Of a stretch of 30,100 bases of DNA, positions 16,075 to 23,841 are shown one piece after another; the first letter of the stretch is position 1, and every line of letters begins with the position of its first letter. The position numbers and the translations under genes were made by a program. The notes beneath the pieces were generated by a model, which saw only the letters and a program-made list of their open reading frames with translations, made no database searches and had not been told where the DNA came from. Source of the DNA: an uncultured Erysipelotrichaceae bacterium (GTDB taxonomy: Bacteria > Bacillota_I > Bacilli_A > Erysipelotrichales > Erysipelotrichaceae); contig CADBMY010000303.1 of the NCBI GenBank assembly GCA_902795905.1, positions 1 to 30,100 of the forward strand. The letters run 5' to 3'.

Positions 16075-16913
16075 GGTTTACCGGCCGGGACAGGGCAGTA
16101 AACCTGTCTGCAGGTTCAGGTCTGCATATAAAAGGGATCGGGCCCGGACATCTGGTCATGGCCTATCACTTTAAGGAAGAGAATGAATATACATTCTATG
16201 TTTTCATGCGCGATAAAGCTGCGTATATCGGTTTTGATCAGCGTTATGAACCCTCGGAAGTACCTTTTGACAGATTTCTGACAGCAGTGATCAAGGATTT
16301 TCATCCCGAGAAGATCCTCTGCAAGGATCCGACAAAAGAGGAAAGAAAGGTACTTGCAAAGAAGCTTTTCTATGCCAAAGGAAAAGATATGCAGAGGATC
16401 GTAGAACCGTGGCGTTACTGCATCAGTGACAAGGTCTTCGATCCTGAGGGATATATCATCAATCAGGGCATGATGGAGGCTCTTCCTTTCGGCTTGTTTA
16501 ATACAAAGGATAAGGGATGCGGGTGGATCGCTGCCTACAATCTGCTGAAGATCAACGGTCAGGAAGTGACGATGGAAGAAGTAGCCAAAGCCCTGGATAA
16601 ACATGCGCCTCTCGGGCATCTTTTCGGGGAGTGGGTATACTCACTTTATTTCTATCTGAAGCAGAAGCTGCCGGTCAGGATGATGCATTTCTCCAAGGCA
16701 CTGTGTGTGCAGGCGATGAAGAGGAGCACCAGCGGCATCTTCCTGTATGTACATAAGCGCGGTTCGCATTATGTTGCCTATCGGCGGGTAGGAGAGAACC
16801 GGTTTCATTTCTACAATGCGGTATACGGACATGCCGGTCTGCAGATGAGTGCGGAGGAATTCATGAAACAGTTTACGTTCCTGCCGGTAGCTAATCTGAT
16901 TTGGATCGAGTGA
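16071..16913 (+). CDS. Unknown protein with a C39/papain-like Cys-His-Asn pattern
   Basis: I do not recognise this 280-residue protein as a named family. The N-terminal half (1-140) is mixed alpha/beta without clear motifs. The C-terminal half has the layout of a papain-like fold: KDKGCGWIAAYNLL with C150 at the start of a helix, then SGIFLYVHKRGSHYVAYRR with H233 in a strand, and HFYNAVYGHAG with N249. This resembles C39-type peptidases or related transferases. No signal peptide or membrane segment is seen, so it is probably cytoplasmic. It overlaps the Nudix gene by four bases and has a near-perfect GGAGGTGA ribosome binding site. Function remains inference. Confidence 0.75.
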   Translation: MRFTGRDRAVNLSAGSGLHIKGIGPGHLVMAYHFKEENEYTFYVFMRDKAAYIGFDQRYEPSEVPFDRFLTAVIKDFHPEKILCKDPTKEERKVLAKKLFYAKGKDMQRIVEPWRYCISDKVFDPEGYIINQGMMEALPFGLFNTKDKGCGWIAAYNLLKINGQEVTMEEVAKALDKHAPLGHLFGEWVYSLYFYLKQKLPVRMMHFSKALCVQAMKRSTSGIFLYVHKRGSHYVAYRRVGENRFHFYNAVYGHAGLQMSAEEFMKQFTFLPVANLIWIE

Positions 16914-16934
16914 TATTTCGCATTCTTACACAAG

Positions 16935-16945
16935 TATGGTAAAAT
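16935..16945 (+). promoter_or_regulatory. Extended -10 promoter six bases from the start codon
   Basis: TATGG followed by TAAAAT (16940-16945) forms an extended -10. Only six bases separate it from the ATG at 16952, so the expected transcription start coincides with the A of the start codon. No ribosome binding site lies upstream. Confidence 0.6.
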
Positions 16946-16951
16946 ACTTCT

Positions 16952-19888
16952 ATGCGTCAAATACTGAAGAAGTTTTTTATTGCGGTTATAACGGCAGGAA
17001 TATGCACTGCCGGTCTTTTGGACAGGGTCAGTGCGCTGTCACCGGAGGATATCGAACAGGACGGGTTATACCATGTGACGGACTTCGCCGGTGCCGGTGA
17101 TCTCAGCAGTTTCGCATCTTACGCGGAAGCAGCCCGGTACATGGATACCGAAGCAGAAAACTACAGCAACCTCGGTATCGTGTACGATGGGAAGGTTCTG
17201 CGGGCGGAGTATGCGCTGGTGTATCTGCGTACAACGGATGCCTGTGATGTGAATATTTCATACGTTAATGAAGTTGACGGTCAGGATGGGTATGTCAACG
17301 GCTGTTCCGGCAAGGATGCGGCATACGTGGCGACCAATGAGGCCGGTACCCGGGTACAGTTTCTGCAGGCCGGTGTACGGGGATGGGCGAGCACGGATGA
17401 TGTTGAGATCGTACCTCTCGAGAATATAGAGACGAGGATCTCGGGGTATGTTGTCAATGACGGTACACTTTACCATGAGATCAAGAGTGAGATGATCGAT
17501 GATAACTATGCCAGTATCATCAATAACGGTCAGGCTCCTGCATATCTTGAGGAAGGGGAGAACTATATCTCCTATGACGGTCATTACTTCTATCGTGATG
17601 GTGACCGCAGGGCGATGCTGGATGACTACCGCAGCGGCACACATGACAGCAGTATCAACGGCAGTGATCCTTTCTATGACTATTATCAGTTTGTCGGTCT
17701 GCGTTCGGTAACTTCTTCCTCCATGCATGATTTCTATGATTATCTGGAGAATACGTTCGGTATCTCTGAACCTCTGGATGTCTATCAGGATGATGATAAG
17801 GATGCCGTGGATGATACACTGAGCAGATCGCAGTATATCGGCAATCTGGAGGCTTTCTGGCAGTATCAGTATGAATACGGTGCCAATGCCATGATGATGC
17901 TGGCGGTCAGTGCCAACGAATCTTCCTTCGGCCGCAGTTCCCTGAGTTATACGCGAAACAATCTGTTTGCGCATGCGGCATATGACAATGAAGAAGAACT
18001 GAATGCGTCCCGCTACTTCCGGGTCAGCCATTCGGTATATACATATGATAAGTATTATATTTCCGGAAGTTTCTGCAGTCCTCTGCGGTCACAGTTTCAC
18101 GGCGGTTTCTTCGGCAATAAGTCTGCCGGTATGAATGTCAGTTATACTGCTGATCCTTACTGGGGTGAGAAAGCAGCGTCCTATTACCGTCTGTTTGACA
18201 GCTGGATGGGCAGTCCCGACAATGGCCTGGAAACGATCGGTATCAAGACTTCCAATGAGGCTGTCTTTGTCCTGCAGAGTCCTGAACTGACGGCCAGAGC
18301 ACTGTATAAGACCAGCGAGAATCCGGATATGGCATTTGTGATCCTCGGTGAACTTTCAAATGAATACGGCGACTGGTACATGGTGCGCTCCGATGCGACA
18401 CTGGATGAAGACAGGGCTGTTGATCTTTCCTATGAGTATGACTTCATCGAAGATATCGGCTATATCCGCAAGGAGGATGTACAGATCATTCTGTGGGGCG
18501 GAGATGTCAACACAGATCATGTCAGAGTTACATTCAGGGCAGACGGCGGACACTTCCCCGGTGATGCCGGAGAGATCACCTATACACTGCCTGCGGGATA
18601 CGATGCTGTTACCGTGATCCCTGAGAAGGATCATGCGCTGTTTACGGGCTGGGACAAGGATACTGCGGGTATTATCACAGATACTGTATTTACGGCGCAG
18701 TATGACAGTGTTACGGCACTGAACATGCATGATATTCCGAAAACGGAGTATGAGGTCAACGACCGTATCGATCTTGAGGGCGGTACTGTTGAAGTGACGT
18801 TTGCGGACGGCCGCACACAGATCGTTCCCTTAACGACATCAATGGTCTCCGGATACAACATGATGGAAGAGAATACGTATACCGTCAATGTTGAGTATGC
18901 CGGCTGTACAACGGAATATACGATCCATGTGGATGCTGAGAAGGATGCGCTGCGTACGGATATACGAAACCGTATTCTGGATGCGATCGAGCTCTACAGC
19001 GGCCGTAAGCTGACGGACAGGGAAGCAGAGTATATTCTGGAACTGAAAGTGATGATCGATAACGGTGTTCTGCCGCAGTTGACACAGACACAGTACCGGG
19101 CATTTGACCGCATGCTGGTGGATGCCATAGACAGACGGGTCCGGTATATCGTTGAAGAGAATGACTACGGCATGAGTGTATCCGGTCTTTCGCTGGCATG
19201 TCCGCTGGATGATTCGCTGTCCAAGTCGTTCTGGCTGGCAGATACATACAGGGTCAATATTGAAAAGGGAATACATGATGATTCCTATGATATTCTGTCC
19301 AGATCTGCTGTATATCAGGATAATGAGATCCGGGACAGCTTTACGATCCGTCTGGAAAAGAACTTTGAGAGCTATAAACCGCATCAGCCGCTGCTGTTTA
19401 CGATCAGAAAACCGGAAGGCTTTACGGAAGGTGAAGTGTTTACCGTCGTACATCTGGCGGATAACGGAGATGCGGAGCGCTGTTATACAAGGCAGACGGC
19501 AGGTGTGATCACATTCATGGGCAAGGGCAGCGGTGAATACATGGTACTCTCGCGCCATACATCCAATGATTATGCTGATGAAGATCCTGTGGAAGCGATC
19601 ACGGTGGAAAACAGTTCGTATGATCTGCAGAAAACACTGATCGTTGTCGGTATCGGTGCCTTGCTGATCCTGATCCTGCTGATCGTCTGGCTGACCAGAA
19701 GCAATCGCCGCCGTGTACGCACGACAAGAGAGCGCCGTGTGATCAAGAACGAAGAGATTGCATCACAGCCTCTGCCGCCGGTGGATGTAACACAGGTATT
19801 CCAGGTCTTTGAGACAGAAGTGCTGCGCCTGGATGAGATCGAAAAGGCACGGAAAGAGGCGGAAGAGAATGATCAATACGATGATTGA
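16952..19888 (+). CDS. Membrane-anchored multidomain glucosaminidase (GH73-like) wall protein
   Basis: This 978-residue exported protein probably cleaves peptidoglycan glycan strands. A signal sequence (MRQILKKFFIAVITAG) leads the chain. Around 290-420 is a GH73/LytG-like glucosaminidase domain with the probable catalytic Glu in SANESSFGRS (E323) and NNLFAH downstream. Then come an SH3b-like region (about 425-520), a bacterial-repeat-like segment VTFRADGGHFPG to FTAQYD (about 523-585) and an Ig-like Big_3-type domain (about 587-660). A C-terminal membrane helix (about 895-916) precedes a basic, then acidic cytoplasmic tail of about 60 residues. Thus the protein is tethered at its C-terminus. 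The start has no ribosome binding site and may be leaderless. The ParB-like gene overlaps its end by 20 bases. Confidence 0.88.
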   Translation: MRQILKKFFIAVITAGICTAGLLDRVSALSPEDIEQDGLYHVTDFAGAGDLSSFASYAEAARYMDTEAENYSNLGIVYDGKVLRAEYALVYLRTTDACDVNISYVNEVDGQDGYVNGCSGKDAAYVATNEAGTRVQFLQAGVRGWASTDDVEIVPLENIETRISGYVVNDGTLYHEIKSEMIDDNYASIINNGQAPAYLEEGENYISYDGHYFYRDGDRRAMLDDYRSGTHDSSINGSDPFYDYYQFVGLRSVTSSSMHDFYDYLENTFGISEPLDVYQDDDKDAVDDTLSRSQYIGNLEAFWQYQYEYGANAMMMLAVSANESSFGRSSLSYTRNNLFAHAAYDNEEELNASRYFRVSHSVYTYDKYYISGSFCSPLRSQFHGGFFGNKSAGMNVSYTADPYWGEKAASYYRLFDSWMGSPDNGLETIGIKTSNEAVFVLQSPELTARALYKTSENPDMAFVILGELSNEYGDWYMVRSDATLDEDRAVDLSYEYDFIEDIGYIRKEDVQIILWGGDVNTDHVRVTFRADGGHFPGDAGEITYTLPAGYDAVTVIPEKDHALFTGWDKDTAGIITDTVFTAQYDSVTALNMHDIPKTEYEVNDRIDLEGGTVEVTFADGRTQIVPLTTSMVSGYNMMEENTYTVNVEYAGCTTEYTIHVDAEKDALRTDIRNRILDAIELYSGRKLTDREAEYILELKVMIDNGVLPQLTQTQYRAFDRMLVDAIDRRVRYIVEENDYGMSVSGLSLACPLDDSLSKSFWLADTYRVNIEKGIHDDSYDILSRSAVYQDNEIRDSFTIRLEKNFESYKPHQPLLFTIRKPEGFTEGEVFTVVHLADNGDAERCYTRQTAGVITFMGKGSGEYMVLSRHTSNDYADEDPVEAITVENSSYDLQKTLIVVGIGALLILILLIVWLTRSNRRRVRTTRERRVIKNEEIASQPLPPVDVTQVFQVFETEVLRLDEIEKARKEAEENDQYDD

Positions 19889-20147
19889 TCTGAAACGGAT
19901 CAGGTATACCGAAATAAAGATCGATCAGGCTCTTCTTGACAGTATCCGCAGGCGGGGCATAGCGATCCCCGTGCATGTGGCTCATGATGAAGACGGCTAT
20001 GTATGTGTAGACGGTCATAAGCGGCTTACGGCAGCGGGTATTCTGGCACAGGAAGACAGCAGGTATGCACGTATTCCCGTGATGATCACGAATGACTTTA
20101 CAAAGGCAGGCAGTGCCTTCTGGGGCAATACTCGCAATAAACACTGA
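19869..20147 (+). CDS. Stand-alone ParB/sulfiredoxin-like mini-domain protein
   Basis: This 92-residue protein consists of little more than a ParB N-terminal (ParBc) fold: EIKIDQALLDSIRRRGIAIP, then VHVAHDEDGYVCVDGHKRLTAAGIL and the closing ARIPVMI. The DGHKRLTAA segment corresponds to the GxRR/GHRR nucleotide-binding box. There is no helix-turn-helix or dimerisation domain, so it is not a partition ParB. The ATG at 19869 or 19881 is the start; both lie inside the end of the wall-protein gene, with GAGGCGGAAGAG upstream. It is followed by rluB after eight bases. Its role is unknown. Confidence 0.78.
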   Translation: MINTMIDLKRIRYTEIKIDQALLDSIRRRGIAIPVHVAHDEDGYVCVDGHKRLTAAGILAQEDSRYARIPVMITNDFTKAGSAFWGNTRNKH

Positions 20148-20155
20148 GGACAGAT

Positions 20156-20926
20156 ATGGAAGAAAGATTACAGAAGATCATTGCCGGAGCCGGTATTGCT
20201 TCCCGACGCAAGGCTGAAGAACTGATCAAAGCCGGCAGAGTAAAAGTAAACGGTGTGATCGTACGGGAGCTTGGCTTCAAGGCATCCTACAGTGATGAGA
20301 TCGAAGTAGACGGTCAGCTGATCGAAAAGGAAGAGAAGGTGTACTATCTTCTGAACAAGCCGAAGCGTACGGTCTGTACGCTGCAGGATGACAAGGGCAG
20401 AGAGACAGTGCTGGCATATCTTCCGGAAGTTGAGCAGAGGATCTTTCCTGTCGGCAGACTGGACTATCAGACGACAGGTGTACTGCTTCTGACCAATGAC
20501 GGTGAGTTTGCCAATCTGATGATGCATCCGCGCAGTCATGTTGCCAAGACATACGAAGCCGCGATCGACGGTATCATGACCGATGCCGAGATCAGTCAGC
20601 TGCGCAGGGGCATCAAGCTGGAGGACGGCATGACGCTTCCGGCTTCCGTACATATGATCAGTAAGAATAAAAAAAGCGGAAAGTGTGTGCTTTCCGTAAC
20701 GATCTATGAGGGCAGAAACAGAGAAGTGCGCAGAATGATGGAATACTTCGGATATACTGTCACAAGACTGGACAGGAAGTCCTATGGCGATCTGACGTAT
20801 AAGGGACTGCGTCAGGGAGAATACAGGCGTCTGCGTTCGTTTGAAGTAAGAGAGCTGAAAAAACTGGCAGGGGGTCAGACATCCAGTCCGGCTTCCCGCA
20901 AAGCTTCCGGATCAGGATCGATGTAG
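20156..20926 (+). CDS. rluB: 23S rRNA pseudouridine synthase RluB-type
   Basis: RluB-type enzymes isomerise uridine to pseudouridine near position 2605 of 23S rRNA. The 256-residue protein has an N-terminal S4 RNA-binding domain (ERLQKIIAGAGIASRRKAEE, about 1-60). The catalytic domain contains GRLDYQTTGVLLLTNDGE with the catalytic Asp, and GRNREVRRMMEYFGYTVTRL. GAGGA lies six bases before the ATG. The C-terminal tail (SSPASRKASGSGSM) is low in complexity and is encoded within the 52-base overlap with the convergent rqcH gene. In many Bacillota this gene follows scpA-scpB; here it follows the ParB-like mini-gene. Confidence 0.94.
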   Translation: MEERLQKIIAGAGIASRRKAEELIKAGRVKVNGVIVRELGFKASYSDEIEVDGQLIEKEEKVYYLLNKPKRTVCTLQDDKGRETVLAYLPEVEQRIFPVGRLDYQTTGVLLLTNDGEFANLMMHPRSHVAKTYEAAIDGIMTDAEISQLRRGIKLEDGMTLPASVHMISKNKKSGKCVLSVTIYEGRNREVRRMMEYFGYTVTRLDRKSYGDLTYKGLRQGEYRRLRSFEVRELKKLAGGQTSSPASRKASGSGSM

Positions 20927-22518
20927 ATCGTCCGGTAAGAACCTAACTGTACCATTCCCGGTTTGGCGCCGGGAATCTTTTTTAACTGGCTGACCTTGCA
21001 CCAGTTGACGGGAACACTGGAAGAATTCCTGCCGGCGGAGTACCAGGCAGCGATATTTGCGGCAAAGCGGATCGTCTCTTCGTCAGCTTCTTCGGCATGG
21101 ACAACAACATGGGCACCATGGTAATCCTTGGTGTGGAACCAGAGTTCATTCCGTCTGGCATGATGAAAGGTCAGATCATCATTCTGCAGATTGTTTTTAC
21201 CAAAGGAAATACGTATTCCGGAAGGGGATACCGTCTCCGTGAAACGGGGACGCTGATCCTTCTGCTTTTTCTTTTTGCGGGTATTCTTTTCGTGGATATA
21301 TCCTCCGCTGATCAGTTCGCGGCGTATCTCTTCCGCTGTCGTGAAATCGGCGATCTCCAGCTGTTCCAAAAGACCTGTAAAGTAACTGATCTCAGTCTCG
21401 CAGATGGTGATCTGTTCCTGCAGATACTTCTGTCCTTTCTTCAGCTTGGCATAACGGGTAAAACAGCGCTGGGCATTCCGGCTGCCGTTCAGACGGGGAT
21501 CCAGCGGGATAACGATGTCTTTCTCTGTTTCGTAACTGTACAGGGTGATACTCTTTTCACCCTTGGTATCCATGATCTGATGGGCATACAGTGTCTCTCC
21601 GTACATGCGCCATTTCTCACAGTCCAGAGCTTCATCATATTCTTTTAACAGACGCGGAAGCTTGGTCTTCTGGTGTTTCAGATTGCGCTGTACGACCTTG
21701 AAGATATCACCGCTGATCTCCCGGATACGTTCCTTTTCCTCCTTGTGGAAGTAGAGGATATCAAAGCCCTCAAACAGGGGATAGGATACACAGGGACCGA
21801 CGGATGTCAGGGGTATACAGTGGAAGACGGCTTCATTGTTCCGGTTGGCTGCGTAGAGCATATCGGATGCTTCGATCTCCTGCATGATTTCACGGAAGCT
21901 CTGTCCGTGGTTCAGCCGGTATTCCGCTTCCTGAGCCAGAAACGGTGAAAAACCGGAAAACTGCTGGGTCAGCGTCTGTTCCGTATCGATCACGGGTTCT
22001 TTAAACGGATCCTTCTTCTGCTGGGCAGGTGTAGGGACAAACCGGGCTCCGGGCTGGATCGTCCGGCGGGAGTTTTCAAACGGCGGAATGCGCTTCAGGG
22101 CATCGATCACGGTCCCGCTTTCCGAGACCAGAATGATATTGGCATATTTGCCCATCAGTTCGACCGCCATGGTCAGCTCTTCGGGATCACCGATATTGTT
22201 GTGCCGGCGGACCTTCAGCGTACACCAGCGGTCAAGACCGGCCTGCTCGATCTCCGTAAACATCGCACCTTCAAGGTATTTGCGCAGTACCATGACAAAG
22301 TTTCCGGGTTCATCCGGGGTGGGATAACTGCGTTTTGACAGTAACATCCGGTTGTACTGGGAATGACAGGAGATCATCAGCTGGACCTTGCGTCCGCCGC
22401 CGTGCAACTGGAAAAGGACCTCTGTGGAAGAGATCTGGTAGATCTTCTGTATCCTTGCGGGAAGGACTTCCCTGATCCCGGGGATGATCTTGTGCAGAAG
22501 GATTCCGTCAAGTGCCAT
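20875..22518 (-). CDS. rqcH: Ribosome quality control factor RqcH (NFACT protein)
   Basis: RqcH binds obstructed 50S-peptidyl-tRNA complexes and directs addition of C-terminal alanine tails that mark nascent chains for degradation. The 547-residue protein begins MALDGILLHKIIPGI, the usual NFACT N-terminus, and carries the DR pair in GLDRW (D96-R97) needed in RqcH. A middle helical/coiled-coil region (about 270-400) is followed by the NFACT-R domain with HARRNELWFHTKDYHGAHVV and the KKIPGAKPGMVQL motif. It was formerly annotated as fibronectin-binding protein. The ATG lies six bases after a TATAAT with no ribosome binding site. Its 3' end overlaps rluB by 52 bases. Confidence 0.95.
   Translation of the reverse strand: MALDGILLHKIIPGIREVLPARIQKIYQISSTEVLFQLHGGGRKVQLMISCHSQYNRMLLSKRSYPTPDEPGNFVMVLRKYLEGAMFTEIEQAGLDRWCTLKVRRHNNIGDPEELTMAVELMGKYANIILVSESGTVIDALKRIPPFENSRRTIQPGARFVPTPAQQKKDPFKEPVIDTEQTLTQQFSGFSPFLAQEAEYRLNHGQSFREIMQEIEASDMLYAANRNNEAVFHCIPLTSVGPCVSYPLFEGFDILYFHKEEKERIREISGDIFKVVQRNLKHQKTKLPRLLKEYDEALDCEKWRMYGETLYAHQIMDTKGEKSITLYSYETEKDIVIPLDPRLNGSRNAQRCFTRYAKLKKGQKYLQEQITICETEISYFTGLLEQLEIADFTTAEEIRRELISGGYIHEKNTRKKKKQKDQRPRFTETVSPSGIRISFGKNNLQNDDLTFHHARRNELWFHTKDYHGAHVVVHAEEADEETIRFAANIAAWYSAGRNSSSVPVNWCKVSQLKKIPGAKPGMVQLGSYRTIYIDPDPEALREAGLDV
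20954..20983 (+). terminator. Intrinsic terminator for rluB inside antisense rqcH coding sequence
   Basis: ATTCCCGG (20954-20961) pairs with CCGGGAAT (20969-20976) around TTTGGCG, followed by C and six T. It begins 27 bases after the rluB stop and lies entirely inside the coding region of rqcH on the other strand. Confidence 0.8.
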
Positions 22519-22524
22519 GAATAG

Positions 22525-22530
22525 ATTATA
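22525..22530 (-). promoter_or_regulatory. rqcH extended -10 promoter, leaderless geometry
   Basis: On the minus strand TGG then TATAAT (22530-22525) is separated from the rqcH ATG (22518-22516) by six bases. The predicted transcription start is the A of the ATG. No -35 and no ribosome binding site are visible. Confidence 0.65.
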
Positions 22531-22536
22531 CCATGA

Positions 22537-22565
22537 TTGACGAAAGTCGCCGCAGAGTGTATGTT
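22537..22565 (+). promoter_or_regulatory. gmk promoter
   Basis: TTGACG (22537-22542) and TATGTT (22560-22565) are 17 bases apart. The start is expected near 22572, just upstream of GGGAGGA and the ATG at 22588. It is divergent from the rqcH promoter. Confidence 0.6.
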
Positions 22566-22587
22566 AAAAGCCGGGAGGATGGTCTTT

Positions 22588-23172
22588 ATGACAAAAGGAT
22601 TACTGGTTATCATCAGCGGACCTTCGGGTGTAGGAAAGGGAACGGTCATTCAGCGTTTTATTCATGACCCGGCACTGAATCTGGCATATTCTGTTTCGAT
22701 GACAACAAGAAAGATGCGGGAAGGCGAGGTCGACGGTGTTAATTATGAGTTTGTCAGTAAGGAGGAATTCCTGCATGCCAGAGATAACGGAGAACTTCTT
22801 GAGTGGGCAGAGTTTGTCGGCAACTATTACGGTACACCGCTGAGAAATGTAGAAAAGCTCCGGGAAGAGGGGAAGAACGTGATCCTCGAGATCGAGGTGG
22901 AGGGCTGTCAGCAGGTGCAGAAGAAATGCCCGGATGCGGTCAGTATCTTCATCATACCGCCGAGTATCGAGGAGCTGGAAAGACGTATCCGCGGACGCAA
23001 GACAGAGCCTGAGGAGATCGTCCAGCAGAGACTGGATAAAGCCCGCAAGGAAATGAGCATGCTGCAGAATTATAAGTATGTTGTATGCAACGATGATGTG
23101 GAGCTTGCGGCAGATATCATCAGCCTGATCATTGAGCGTCATATTCATTACAATCAGGGTAAACAGCAGTAA
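22588..23172 (+). CDS. gmk: Guanylate kinase
   Basis: Gmk phosphorylates GMP to GDP with ATP. The 194-residue protein has the P-loop SGPSGVGKGT, the GMP-binding stretch TTRKMREGEVDGVNY, EWAEFVGNYYGTP and the lid region RRIRGRKTE. I chose ATG 22588 because MTKGLLVIISGPSG is the family N-terminus and GGGAGGA lies eight bases upstream; an earlier in-frame ATG at 22537 overlaps the promoter. It is divergent from rqcH, also a gmk neighbour in B. subtilis but there in one direction. A hairpin terminator follows. Confidence 0.96.
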   Translation: MTKGLLVIISGPSGVGKGTVIQRFIHDPALNLAYSVSMTTRKMREGEVDGVNYEFVSKEEFLHARDNGELLEWAEFVGNYYGTPLRNVEKLREEGKNVILEIEVEGCQQVQKKCPDAVSIFIIPPSIEELERRIRGRKTEPEEIVQQRLDKARKEMSMLQNYKYVVCNDDVELAADIISLIIERHIHYNQGKQQ

Positions 23173-23179
23173 ATGAAAT

Positions 23180-23200
23180 AAGCCTCCGAAAGGAGGCTTT
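23180..23200 (+). terminator. Hairpin terminator after gmk
   Basis: AAGCCTCC and GGAGGCTT form an 8-bp stem around GAAA, eight bases after the gmk stop. The following T tract is short, so efficiency may be moderate. Confidence 0.65.
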
Positions 23201-23204
23201 ACTG

Positions 23205-23230
23205 TAAACAAAAACCGCATTTCTGCGGTT
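23205..23230 (-). terminator. Intrinsic terminator after rpsD
   Basis: On the minus strand AACCGCA, a four-base loop and TGCGGTT are followed by a T-rich tail. It begins nine bases after the rpsD stop. Confidence 0.75.
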
Positions 23231-23238
23231 CATGCATA

Positions 23239-23841
23239 CTATCTGTTGTAGTATTCAACGATCAGCGCCTCGTTGATCTCCTGGTTGAGTTCGGAACGTT
23301 CAGGAACTCTTACATAAGTACCTTTCTTGTTTTCCTTGTCAACTTCAACGAATGCCGGTGCTGCATAAGTGGAATCCAGAGCCTCATTGATCGGCTTCAT
23401 GTTTCTGGCTTCTTCACGGATGGCGATGACGCTTCCGGGTTTGATCTGTGCGGAAGGAATGTCAACTTTCTTTCCGTCAACTTCGATGTGACCGTGGTTG
23501 ACCAGCTGACGGGCAGCCTTTCTGGTCACTGCGAAGCCCATACGGTATACGAGGTTATCCAGTCTGCTTTCAAGCATGATCAGGAAGTTCAGACCGGCCA
23601 TACCTTCCATCTTCTGCGCTTTCGCAAAAGTGTTGTAGAACTGACGTTCATTGATGCCGTACATGTTTCTGACTCTCTGCTTTTCACGCAGCTGTGTGCC
23701 GTAACCGCTTAATTTGATCCTCTTTGTCGGACCGTGCTGACCGGGCGCATATGTCCTCTTCTTTAACTCTTCGCCGGTTTCGAGGACGGAGAAGCTCAGA
23801 CGTCTGGCTTTCTTCCATACCGGACCTGTGTAACGTGCCAT
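23239..23841 (-). CDS. rpsD: 30S ribosomal protein S4
   Basis: S4 is a primary 16S rRNA-binding protein that starts assembly of the small-subunit body. The 200-residue sequence begins MARYTGPVWKKARRLSF and shows KRTYAPGQHGP, LREKQRVRNMYG and the S4 domain ESRLDNLVYRMGFA with RQLVNHGHI. It lacks the N-terminal zinc cysteines, as in many C-minus S4 proteins. The ATG at 23841 has AAGGAGG upstream; the longer reading frame starting at 23898 is in the leader. It is transcribed alone, divergent from ezrA, from a strong promoter with a long leader. Confidence 0.97.
   Translation of the reverse strand: MARYTGPVWKKARRLSFSVLETGEELKKRTYAPGQHGPTKRIKLSGYGTQLREKQRVRNMYGINERQFYNTFAKAQKMEGMAGLNFLIMLESRLDNLVYRMGFAVTRKAARQLVNHGHIEVDGKKVDIPSAQIKPGSVIAIREEARNMKPINEALDSTYAAPAFVEVDKENKKGTYVRVPERSELNQEINEALIVEYYNR

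Noticed and set aside
17258..18031. A 257-codon minus-strand frame within the wall hydrolase gene
   Set aside because: The plus strand encodes recognisable glucosaminidase sequence; the antisense frame shows only Ile- and Arg-rich shadow composition.
18839..19558. A 239-codon minus-strand frame in the 3' part of the wall hydrolase gene
   Set aside because: No ribosome binding site or domain; explained by the plus-strand gene.
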